DNA of 64,000 nucleotides from Holophagae bacterium. GTDB lineage: Bacteria > Acidobacteriota > Holophagae > Acanthopleuribacterales > Acanthopleuribacteraceae. This document shows positions 51,997 through 59,924 of this stretch, piece after piece (the stretch's first letter is position 1; every line of letters starts with the position of its first letter). Below the pieces are notes generated by a model. The model was not told where the DNA came from and did not search any database. It was given only the letters and a program-made list of their open reading frames with translations. Both the position numbers and the translations under genes were made by a program. The stretch is taken from positions 1 to 64,000 of the forward strand of contig JAUIFE010000014.1 of assembly GCA_030429565.1 (NCBI GenBank), written 5' to 3'.

Positions 51997-53448
51997 TCAG
52001 TGGATTTCGGCAGCCTCGGCGGCCGCACCCTGTTGGTAGAAAGCGTCGAGTTCGGCGCGAATTTGCGCCAGCTTTTGGCGGGCGCCGTCGCGGTAAAACA
52101 AGTTGTAGGTATCGAAGGGAATGAGTTGGCCGTTGGGTTGGGCGATGTGTACGCAGCTCCGTTTGACGGCGCGCAAATCAAAGCTGTGCGCATCAAAAAA
52201 CTGCATAATCAACACGCGAAACACGTTGCGGTAATCAAGTGCGGCCGGCGCTTTGATACGTGGTAAACAACACAATAAATCGGCCAACTTGGCGGCCATA
52301 CCTTGCGGCGAGTGATTGGTGGCAAACAACTCAAACAGATGTTTGCGCATGGTTTCGTCTTTTTCAAACACAATCGTATTGCGCGTACCACCCAGCAGCA
52401 CCTCGTGATCCACCAGCCCGGTCAAAGGTTGCACTTTACCGTTTAACTTCAATGCGTAACCCATCGCCAACGCATCGGGGTTGCAGGGCACCGGAATCAA
52501 ATCTTCGTCGCGGAACAAGTCACTTTGCTCGAGAATACGCCGACGCACTTCGGTTAAGGTGATACGATCGCGCGCCGGATCGACTTCCTCACCACGCCCT
52601 GCTACCTGAATCGGTTGTAAGGTGACACCACGCACACAGGATTGTTTGGTGGCAAAATCAATAATCTCACCGAGTTGGCCGTCGTTCAGGCCTTTTTTAA
52701 CGGTCACAACCAGCGTGGTTGAGATGCCCAATTGGTTGAGTCGTTCTAAAGCGCGCAGGCGGATATCAACCAAGTCGGCACCGCGCAACGGCCGCACCTG
52801 TTCGTCGTGCAGCGCATCGAACTGCAGGTAAATCTCGAAACCCGGCATAAAGTCGGCCAGGCGTTCGGCAAAATCGGCGTCTTTGGCAATGCGAATGCCG
52901 TTGGTGTTGACCATTAAGTGCCGAATCGGGCGTCGTTTGGCAGCGGCTAGAATTTCAAAAAACTCGGGATGCAAGGTCGGTTCGCCACCCGAGATTTGCA
53001 CCACGTCGGGCTCGCCTTCGTTGGCGACAACGGCGTCGAGCATCGCTTCAATCTCATCCATCGAACGATAACCCGGCCGATGCGGCCCGCTGTCGGCGTA
53101 ACACACCGGACAACGCAGGTTACAGTGATCGGTAATTTCGATAAGCGTCAAACAACCGTGTTGCATGTGGTCCGGACAAATACCGCAGTCGTAGGGACAA
53201 CCGTATTTGAGCGGAGTGTTGAAGCGGCGCGGCATTTCCGGTGCCTTGAGAAAGGATTCACGCGCGCGGCGGTAATAATCGGCGTCGTCGGCAATCAGAA
53301 CCCGTTCGCGTTTGTGGTGCGGGCACCACTTCTCCAAATACACACGGTTTTCGGCAATAATAATTTTGGCCTCGCAGCGCCGCAAGCAGCGACTACATAT
53401 CGAGGTCGCACTGTCGTAAAAGAGATAGGGTCGAACTTTGGCGGACAC
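51997..53448 (-). CDS. Radical SAM protein of the Tes (tetraether/membrane-spanning lipid synthase)-like family
   Basis: 483 residues from GTG 53448, preceded by AGGAGG at six bases. The frame extends to 53640, but the extra residues do not fit the family. A Cys-rich N-terminus (C18, C21, C25, C42) is followed by the family hallmark YGCPYDCGICPDH (C84, C88, C91, H94), then the radical SAM triad C109-x3-C113-x2-C116 in EITDHCNLRCPVCYADS. VQISGGEPTLHPEF binds SAM. Archaeal Tes joins lipid chains to make tetraethers, and bacterial homologues are proposed for membrane-spanning lipids such as iso-diabolic acid. Older annotation calls this family pterin methyltransferase. The specific reaction here is inferred. 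Confidence 0.75.
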   Translation of the reverse strand: MSAKVRPYLFYDSATSICSRCLRRCEAKIIIAENRVYLEKWCPHHKRERVLIADDADYYRRARESFLKAPEMPRRFNTPLKYGCPYDCGICPDHMQHGCLTLIEITDHCNLRCPVCYADSGPHRPGYRSMDEIEAMLDAVVANEGEPDVVQISGGEPTLHPEFFEILAAAKRRPIRHLMVNTNGIRIAKDADFAERLADFMPGFEIYLQFDALHDEQVRPLRGADLVDIRLRALERLNQLGISTTLVVTVKKGLNDGQLGEIIDFATKQSCVRGVTLQPIQVAGRGEEVDPARDRITLTEVRRRILEQSDLFRDEDLIPVPCNPDALAMGYALKLNGKVQPLTGLVDHEVLLGGTRNTIVFEKDETMRKHLFELFATNHSPQGMAAKLADLLCCLPRIKAPAALDYRNVFRVLIMQFFDAHSFDLRAVKRSCVHIAQPNGQLIPFDTYNLFYRDGARQKLAQIRAELDAFYQQGAAAEAAEIH

Positions 53449-54001
53449 CAACGGCCTCCTCGGTGTTTCGTCTGCAACGACACCCAACCAAGGTGGCCGT
53501 TCAAACAAGTCAACATAATCGTATGGCAACATCAGATATGAAATTGGGAACATCAACGCCGGACAGAGAATCGGAACCAAATAGAATGCGGCCGGCGTGT
53601 TGGCTCGATCAGTGACTGCTTTGGGCATCAATAATCCCATTTGGAATCATGAACGCGCCGGTTACATCACCAAGTCCCAACCCAAGGCCCCTGAACAAGA
53701 TTGATCCAAAGCCGTTCCCTGCATTATGGATCGGTCAGGTGCTCGTCAGGTTTAGCAATCAACGAGCAGACCGAAAACCGAAGGAGGAAAGCCGCCCGAT
53801 GCCCCACATCAATAACGCACCTCGCCGGCCCAACCACCAAAGCGGCCAAAAGGTGCACCTGGCGATACGTTCTGTACCGCTCCGCGCCTCTCACCCGAAA
53901 AAGCGCGGCGGTGAACGCCACAAAAAACAAAGGTGTTCGACGGACATCCAGGGCCGCGCACGCGTCGTTCAGGCAGCCTAAGCCAATAGCAAACGTTGCA
54001 A
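53449..54001. other. Upstream region of the radical SAM gene
   Basis: About 550 bases between array-like gene I and the radical SAM start. On the minus strand 53724-53996 is open and reads ATFAIGLGCLNDA then PLFFVAFTAALFRVRG, vaguely like the array family, but no start or clear motif is present. It may be a decayed copy. No confident gene. Confidence 0.3.
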
Positions 54002-54391
54002 TTAAGGCCCCGCGCCCAGGTTCTGCATCACGGTTCCGATATCATGTGACAAACGCAACATCGCAAAAAACCCCAGGCCGAGGATGAGGAACACCACGAT
54101 CAAAATGCCGCCACAGGTTCGAAGGCGCTGAAAAGTAAGCAAGGCGAAGCAGTAACCGCCAAAAAGCAAAAACCAGGTTCCAATCAGCGCATCCGCCCAT
54201 TGAGGGCCCATCAACGGGATTAGAGCCACCATCAGCCCCGGTACGGCAATCAGGGCGAGGAAACCTATAAACACACCCAAACTGACCTTATTGTGGGAAA
54301 GCGGGGCCGCTTGGTCATCTGAAGCCTGCGCAACCTCCTCCGGCGCTTGAAACGGGTTACTCGATGATGATGACTGATCGTTGGATTCCAT
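54002..54391 (-). CDS. Array-like member I: small membrane protein
   Basis: 129 residues from ATG 54391; the frame is open to 54433. A Ser/Gln/Pro-rich head (SSSSSNPFQAPEEVAQASDD) is followed by VSLGVFIGFLALIAVPGLMV, a second helix (IGTWFLLFGGYCFALLTF), a basic QRLRTCGG turn and ILIVVFLILGLGFFAML. It has the family layout but not the final GxC, so it is a diverged relative. It lies upstream of the radical SAM gene on the same strand. Confidence 0.65.
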   Translation of the reverse strand: MESNDQSSSSSNPFQAPEEVAQASDDQAAPLSHNKVSLGVFIGFLALIAVPGLMVALIPLMGPQWADALIGTWFLLFGGYCFALLTFQRLRTCGGILIVVFLILGLGFFAMLRLSHDIGTVMQNLGAGP

Positions 54392-54548
54392 CGGTCGTCC
54401 TCTGACTGAACCTGGGGAGCTAGACCGCCGCAAGGACTAGCGCCGCGCGTTAATGAGCTTGGTGACACAGGCTGCCCAGGCGTCGCGGTGCAACAGGACA
54501 ACACCCGCCCGATTCATTTAAAAAACAGGAGAGCGCATCGAAAAACCC

Positions 54549-55301
54549 TTAAGCAGTGTCGGCCTGGGTCGACCCTGCCAAACAAGCACGGCCGATACGC
54601 AGCATATGCGGTAAATCGATCAGCAGCGTCATCAAACAAGCCCACTGGATGCCGGTCAGCAAACCGCCGTGCAAATAAGGCTGAGGTTTGAGCCATTCTA
54701 CCAAAAGACGGAACAACAAATAACCTGACAACCACAGGCGAAAGCGGTCGCCGTCGCGGCGCAAACGCGGGCGCAGCCATTGAATCGCGCCCCAGAGTGC
54801 TATCACCACCAGAATTTCGTAGATTTGCGTAGGGTGGCGGAAAACGCCGTCGCCGTAGTTTATTCCCCAGGGCAAGCGGGTCGCCACACCGTGGGTACCG
54901 TCGTGCAGACCACTGAGAAAGCAGCCGATGCGACCCAAAACGATGCCAACAGTCATAGGCGTCACAAAGGCGTCACCGGTCGAAACCGTGACACCCATAA
55001 TTTTTTTGGCGATCTCCACGCCGAGCCGGCCGCCGATAAACCCACCCACCACGGTTTTCCCGCCGATGAGCGCACGCGGGTCGGGTAGTATCAGCGCGAC
55101 GCGTGCGGGTTCCTGGAACCAAAAAACCAGCTTGGCCCCGAGCAAGGCGCCAAAAATCGCACCGACGGCCAAAACCAGAGTGGTGATGCTTTGCGGATCG
55201 CTATCGACGCGGGCACGACGGGCCAGGTAAAGGCGAAAGCCGATCATGTAGGCCGCTGTTTCGAAGACGTAATGCCACAGCGGCGAAAAAAGTGCGCTCA
55301 C
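54549..55301 (-). CDS. Prolipoprotein diacylglyceryl transferase-like membrane protein
   Basis: 250 residues from a GTG. Lgt attaches diacylglycerol from phosphatidylglycerol to lipobox cysteines. Shared signatures: GGKTVVGGFIGGRLGVEIAK and VLGRIGCFLSGLHDGTHG (the family's GRxGxFxNG-type motif, here with SG), then PTQIYEILVVIALW. Several membrane helices. The H-x-x-E and other Lgt residues cannot all be confirmed, so it could be a paralogue with another acceptor. It follows an exported protein gene after nine bases. Confidence 0.78.
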   Translation of the reverse strand: MSALFSPLWHYVFETAAYMIGFRLYLARRARVDSDPQSITTLVLAVGAIFGALLGAKLVFWFQEPARVALILPDPRALIGGKTVVGGFIGGRLGVEIAKKIMGVTVSTGDAFVTPMTVGIVLGRIGCFLSGLHDGTHGVATRLPWGINYGDGVFRHPTQIYEILVVIALWGAIQWLRPRLRRDGDRFRLWLSGYLLFRLLVEWLKPQPYLHGGLLTGIQWACLMTLLIDLPHMLRIGRACLAGSTQADTA

Positions 55302-55310
55302 GGGCTCAGG

Positions 55311-56060
55311 CTAGAGACGACCGAGGCGACGGTTGCGCATGACCAACAGAGTGGTCCCCATGGCGAAAACAATCGAAGCGACCAGAATGGTGTCGCGCCA
55401 GGTGGGATCGGGGCCACGTGCCGGCACGAAGCTGAGATCGCTGACCGCGAGGCGGTCACCGACAAAGGAACGATCGTCAAAACGCATCTGCAGGCGGGAA
55501 AAAGGCACGTCGGAATCGTAGTCCATGGTGTCGTCAAAGCGGCGAAAGGTCCCGTCGAGCTCGCGTGACCAACTGCCAACCAAGGTCCCCAAGGGATCGT
55601 AGGCTTCCACGCGGTAAACCGAACCTTGGGCGCGCTCTAAACCCTGCAACGCATAATTGAGGCGAACGCGTTCAACCGGTTCGGAAAAATCAAAGGTCAA
55701 CACGCTTTCATGGTTGGCCGGCTTCACCTCGGGCGCGGTGAAAGCGGCCTGTTGGTTTTGAAAGTAGCTGGGCGACAGCCATAGGTTTTGAACCACCGGT
55801 TCGGCGGCGCTAAAGGAAAAGCTCAGCGGCGGAATCGGATCACCGTCGCGACTGGTCATCACGGTGCCGTCAACCGAGGTGTCCAACGGAAATTCAGGTT
55901 CATCGAAAGCTAAGGTAATTGCGTTTTCGGGTAAGGCTTGGTCAAGGCCGCTGTGGTGGGGATCCAAAGCAGATTTATCGCGGTAGGAATCGAAGTGGAT
56001 GGCAAAAGGCAAAATCCACACGCAGACCAACATGGCCTTGACGAACGAGAGCAAATTCAT
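55311..56060 (-). CDS. Exported protein with C-terminal membrane anchor, unknown
   Basis: 249 residues, GAGGGA before the ATG. N-terminal signal (VKAMLVCVWILPFAIHF), a beta-rich central domain with discoidin-like wording (VERVRLNYALQGLERAQGSV, YRVEAYDPLGTLVGSW, FSRLQMRFDDRSFVGDRLAV) and one C-terminal membrane helix (TILVASIVFAMGTTLLVM) with a basic RNRRLGRL tail, as in anchored or sorted surface proteins. No known sorting motif (such as PEP or LPxTG) precedes the helix. It is coupled to the Lgt-like gene, and the two may act together. Confidence 0.65.
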   Translation of the reverse strand: MNLLSFVKAMLVCVWILPFAIHFDSYRDKSALDPHHSGLDQALPENAITLAFDEPEFPLDTSVDGTVMTSRDGDPIPPLSFSFSAAEPVVQNLWLSPSYFQNQQAAFTAPEVKPANHESVLTFDFSEPVERVRLNYALQGLERAQGSVYRVEAYDPLGTLVGSWSRELDGTFRRFDDTMDYDSDVPFSRLQMRFDDRSFVGDRLAVSDLSFVPARGPDPTWRDTILVASIVFAMGTTLLVMRNRRLGRL

Positions 56061-56931
56061 GATTTCCCTCTAAGAAAGATCCATAGAAAAAGGAAAATAA
56101 ACGGCGGGACGCTGAGTGGGTTCCGATAGGCGTTAAAAAAAGGGCGAACGCAAAGAAGTCGTATACCTTGATTTGAATTCGGCACCGAAGAAAGCCGAGC
56201 GCTTATCATCAAAAACCTTATTTTAACAATCTGTTCGCAGATGGAAACCCCCAAATTCATTAAGTTGCGCCCATCGACGCGACGCAGCAGGAAGGAAATA
56301 AGCAGACGGATCGGGTTTTACGGCGACAAGACTTTTCGGGCATGTCAAAAACACGCCACAACGCGTCAAACACAGGATAATCCAATCCGTCACGATCAGA
56401 CCACAAGCGGAAAAAGAATACGGCGAGCCACGACACATTTAGCGCCGGCAAACACCGCCCTTTGCCGGGAAAATCACAGCCAGGCCGTTTCATGTAAGAT
56501 CGTCTAAGACGACGAGCGGCCCCCAACAACACCAACAAATTCCACTTTAAATCCTTTTTTTAAATAGACTCCACTCAAAAACACCCGACACCTTTTGAGA
56601 AAGTGCTGGAAAGATCCTGCGTTCTGGCTTAGCCTAGACCCTTGCCCCAACGCCAGGCCCAAGGAACGACGTATTGCCCCGTATTTCAGGTTGGGGCCGG
56701 GCGCGAGTGCGCGGGCCTACCGGACCCGCACCGACAAGATAAACCCTGTAGAACCGGCACATTGAGTTCATTGACGAATCAAACAATCGCGGCCGTAAGC
56801 GGCACCGGCACCGGGTGGGGACCCCAATTCGACCCGGTTGAACCCAGGCCGGCACCAAGCCGTTCAACAAGGTCCATCGGGCGTGCGTACCGCCGGTCGC
56901 GCACCCAAAATGAACGCGGAGGAGGCGCAAC
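56061..56931. other. Long intergenic region with structured mgtE leader
   Basis: About 870 bases between divergent genes, with no credible coding sequence. The right part folds well: CCGGGT (56811-56816) pairs with ACCCGG (56832-56837) around GGGG-A-CCCC, and GTTGAAC (56837-56843) pairs with GTTCAAC (56862-56868). A ten-codon ATG frame (56910-56939) overlaps the mgtE start in another frame. I do not see the conserved M-box core. Confidence 0.45.
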
Positions 56932-58326
56932 ATGGTTGACGCAATTCAAGTAAATTCACACGAACAGTGGGAACAACTCCGCGACGAATTAACCGAGGTG
57001 ATCGAACGCAACGACGGCGTCGCTTTATTGCGTTTGGCCCAGGACAATTACCCTGAGGATTTTGCGGCCGTACTGGACATGCTCGACTTCGACATGATTG
57101 TCAGCGCCGTCCGCATCCTGCTGTTGAGCGAAGTCAATTATTGCGCTGAAACACTCATCGCCTTGGATCCCAGCACCTTGGCACGCATCTTCCCCTCTTT
57201 GAAGATTCCCGAATGGGCGGGCATCCTCAAGGAACTGAGTGACGACGATGTGGTTTGGTTGCTGGAGCTCTTCCCCGAGCACGCGCGCGAGCAGTTGGTT
57301 GCGCGCATCCCCGAACAGGAACGCCAAGACGTCCGTCGCTTAATGGATTTCCCCGAGGAATCAGCGGGCCGCATCATGACCACGGAGTTCCTGGCGCTCG
57401 ACGAAAACGATACGGTTGATTACGCCATCGAACAAATTCGCGGTAACCGCGACCTGGACCCAATCAACTTGATGTTCGTTTACGTGACCCGCAACAAAGA
57501 GCTGGTCGGCATGGTCAGCTTGCGTCAATTGTTGTTGCAAAAACGCGCCGCCAAACTGGGTACCTTCATGCGCACCGACGTCATTCCGGTCCACGTCAAC
57601 CTGGACCAGGAAGAAGTGGCCGAGATCGTCAGTAAGCACGATGAAGTAACGGTCCCGGTTGTCGACGACAACAACCACGTGCTCGGCATCGTCACCGTTG
57701 ACGACGTCATCGACGTCATCCAAGAAGAGTCCGAAGAGGACTTGTACCAAATGATCGGGACCTCGGACGAAGAACTGTTGGTTCGCGATAAAACCTTTAA
57801 AATCGTCAGCTTGCGTTTACCGTGGATCCTCGCCTCATTCGCCGGCAGCTTGCTGGTCGTCATGATTATGCGTTACACCGAACGCGACGTGTTTGGCGAC
57901 AACGCGGCCCGTATTTTCACCTTCGTCCCAATGATTTCAGCCATGGGCGGCAACGTCGGCGTTCAGTCGTCGACGATCATGGCGCGGCTGCTCTCAAACC
58001 GCAATTTAGACTTCCGCGAAGCACGAGCCTCCACCCTTAAGGAAGCCCGGGTCGGCCTTTCGCTCGGCGTCATCTGCGGCACCATGATCGGCTTAATCGC
58101 CTTGTACTGGGGCGGCCCCGGCATGATGGTCACCGTCTTGACCGCCATGAGCTGTACCCTTACCGCCGCCGCCATTACCGGCACCGTGATTCCCATCGCC
58201 ATGAAACGCATCGGTTTCGATCCAGCGCTGGCGACCGGCCCGTTCGTCACCTCTTTCAACGACTTCATCGCCGTGTGCGTCTACTTCTCGATCGTTTACG
58301 CCCTGCGCGATTACCTGACGATTTAG
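56932..58326 (+). CDS. mgtE: MgtE-family magnesium channel/transporter
   Basis: 464 residues with GGAGGAGG before the ATG. A Mg2+-gated channel. The N-terminal superhelical domain (to ~135) is followed by two CBS domains (MTTEFLALDENDTVDYAIEQ; MRTDVIPVHVNLDQEEVAEI and VPVVDDNNHVLGIVTVDDVI) that sense cytosolic Mg2+. The connecting helix leads to five membrane helices including FTFVPMISAMGGNVGVQSST, which carries the pore-lining signature, and PFVTSFNDFIAVCVYFSI. The cytosolic parts are rich in Asp/Glu as expected. Confidence 0.95.
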   Translation: MVDAIQVNSHEQWEQLRDELTEVIERNDGVALLRLAQDNYPEDFAAVLDMLDFDMIVSAVRILLLSEVNYCAETLIALDPSTLARIFPSLKIPEWAGILKELSDDDVVWLLELFPEHAREQLVARIPEQERQDVRRLMDFPEESAGRIMTTEFLALDENDTVDYAIEQIRGNRDLDPINLMFVYVTRNKELVGMVSLRQLLLQKRAAKLGTFMRTDVIPVHVNLDQEEVAEIVSKHDEVTVPVVDDNNHVLGIVTVDDVIDVIQEESEEDLYQMIGTSDEELLVRDKTFKIVSLRLPWILASFAGSLLVVMIMRYTERDVFGDNAARIFTFVPMISAMGGNVGVQSSTIMARLLSNRNLDFREARASTLKEARVGLSLGVICGTMIGLIALYWGGPGMMVTVLTAMSCTLTAAAITGTVIPIAMKRIGFDPALATGPFVTSFNDFIAVCVYFSIVYALRDYLTI

Positions 58327-58341
58327 CGCGGGGGCGCGGCG

Positions 58342-59070
58342 ATGCAGCAAAAGAGCAGCGGCTACGTGGTTCACCACGTACAACTCTCCGCCAACCGCTA
58401 CATCGTCAGCTTGTTTAGCGATGACGAGGGCTTGCGCTCATTGATCCTGCGCACCAACAAAAAAGTCTCGACGGTGTACTTAACCCCCTTGTGCCGTGTC
58501 GACTGTGAACTCAGCGGCAAGCAACACCAGAACCTCCACCAAATCCGCGAGATTCGCCTGGCTCATCACGCCTTCGACATGGCGGGCGATTACTTGGGCC
58601 TCAGCCTAATGCACCACTGGGCCTGGCTGGTCCATCAATCACAGCCGGAAGGTCAATCAGATGAACGGGTTACACGCCTGCTTCACCACCTTGTAACCTA
58701 CCTGGCGGGCTTTACGCGCACCACCAAACCACCGGCGGCGGTGTGGCCCCACCTCAATCTCTACGTGGAGATCTGGCTGCTGGTCTTCGCCGGCGTTTTC
58801 AGCCGTCATCCCGATTCAGTTCAGCTCTTTTTGCGTGAGCTCACCGAAAACCACGAGGTGCAGGCACCGCCCTGGTTACCCAGTGACACCGATTACACCG
58901 CCCAACTCTTTCAACTAAAGATTGAGCCCTTCCTTGACTTTGCTCTAAAATGGGGGGCTTTAACCAGGCTGCACCGGGCGCTCGGCAACATTTGGGAATA
59001 CTTTTTGGCCAAACCCCTTAAAACCCGTCAAAACCTGGATCATCAATTTAAAGAAAGGCGGCTCTTGTGA
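58342..59070 (+). CDS. recO: RecO-like DNA repair protein
   Basis: 242 residues. RecO loads RecA on SSB-coated single strands with RecR. The N-terminal OB-fold is visible in GYVVHHVQLSANRYIVSLFS and DDEGLRSLILRTNKK, followed by LTPLCRVDCELSGK and a helical region. The C-terminal Cys4 zinc finger of many RecO proteins is absent. Sequence match is weak, but the position directly upstream of glyQ-glyS is the classic recO context. Its stop overlaps the glyQ start (GTGA). Confidence 0.65.
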   Translation: MQQKSSGYVVHHVQLSANRYIVSLFSDDEGLRSLILRTNKKVSTVYLTPLCRVDCELSGKQHQNLHQIREIRLAHHAFDMAGDYLGLSLMHHWAWLVHQSQPEGQSDERVTRLLHHLVTYLAGFTRTTKPPAAVWPHLNLYVEIWLLVFAGVFSRHPDSVQLFLRELTENHEVQAPPWLPSDTDYTAQLFQLKIEPFLDFALKWGALTRLHRALGNIWEYFLAKPLKTRQNLDHQFKERRLL

Positions 59071-59924
59071 AATTCCAGGATCTCATTTTGGCGCTGCAGA
59101 ATTATTGGGCGCAGCAGGACTGCGTCATCAGCCAACCTTACGACATCGAAGTCGGCGCGGGCACCATGAACCCGCACACCTTTTTGAAGGCACTGGGCCC
59201 CAATCCTTGGAACGTCGCGTACGTAGAACCCAGCCGCCGGCCGGCCGACGGCCGCTACGGTGAAAACCCATTCCGCGTTCACAAGCACTACCAATTCCAG
59301 GTCATCCTCAAGCCTTCGCCCGACAACATTCAGGAGCTCTACCTGCAAAGTCTGGCGGCGATGGGCATTAACCTCGAAGATCACGACATTCGTTTCGAAG
59401 AAGACAACTGGGAAGCGCCGACCTTGGGCGCCTGGGGCGTCGGTTGGCAGGTTTTGCTGGACGGCATGGAAATCACCCAATTCACTTATTTCCAACAGGT
59501 TGGCGGCATTGACACCTATCCCATCCCCGTGGAAATCACCTACGGGATTGAACGCCTGTGCATGTTCCTCGGCGGCGTCGACAATATCTTCGACCTACCC
59601 TGGTCCGACAGCGTCACTTACGGCGATGCGCGTAAACGCGAAGAATACGAATTCTCAAAGTACTGCTTTGAATCGGCTTCGATTGAGCTGCACAACAATA
59701 TGTTTGATCTCTACGAAAAAGAGGCCTTCCGCTTGCTTGAGGAGGACCTGCCGCTGGTCGCCTACGATTACGCGCTCAAATGCTCGCACGCCTTTAACGT
59801 GCTCGATGCGCGCGGTGCCGTAAGTACCACGCAGCGGCCGGCCTACATCGCCCGCGTCCGCAAACTGGCGTGTGCCGTCGCCAAACAATACGTCGCGCAG
59901 CAGGAGGTCGCCAACCATGGCTGA
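59067..59924 (+). CDS. glyQ: Glycyl-tRNA synthetase alpha subunit
   Basis: 285 residues from a GTG overlapping the recO stop by four bases. It forms the adenylate-making part of the alpha2beta2 bacterial GlyRS. Signatures: LQNYWAQQDCVISQPYDIEV, GAGTMNPHTFLKALGP, WNVAYVEPSRRPADGRYGEN, HYQFQVILKPSPDNIQELYL, RFEEDNWEAPTLGAWGVGWQ and VEITYGIERLCMFL. Length is typical. The stop lies inside the start of glyS. Confidence 0.98.
   Translation: MKFQDLILALQNYWAQQDCVISQPYDIEVGAGTMNPHTFLKALGPNPWNVAYVEPSRRPADGRYGENPFRVHKHYQFQVILKPSPDNIQELYLQSLAAMGINLEDHDIRFEEDNWEAPTLGAWGVGWQVLLDGMEITQFTYFQQVGGIDTYPIPVEITYGIERLCMFLGGVDNIFDLPWSDSVTYGDARKREEYEFSKYCFESASIELHNNMFDLYEKEAFRLLEEDLPLVAYDYALKCSHAFNVLDARGAVSTTQRPAYIARVRKLACAVAKQYVAQQEVANHG

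Noticed and set aside
47707..52000. Integron cassette array with attC sites
   Set aside because: Genes share one orientation and are separated by repeats, but no attC core pairs of the RYYYAAC/GTTRRRY type recur at each boundary and no integrase is seen; repeats occur only at some junctions.
56790..56931. M-box (Mg2+) riboswitch before mgtE
   Set aside because: The conserved core sequence of that class could not be found; only generic stems are visible, so it is not called as a riboswitch.
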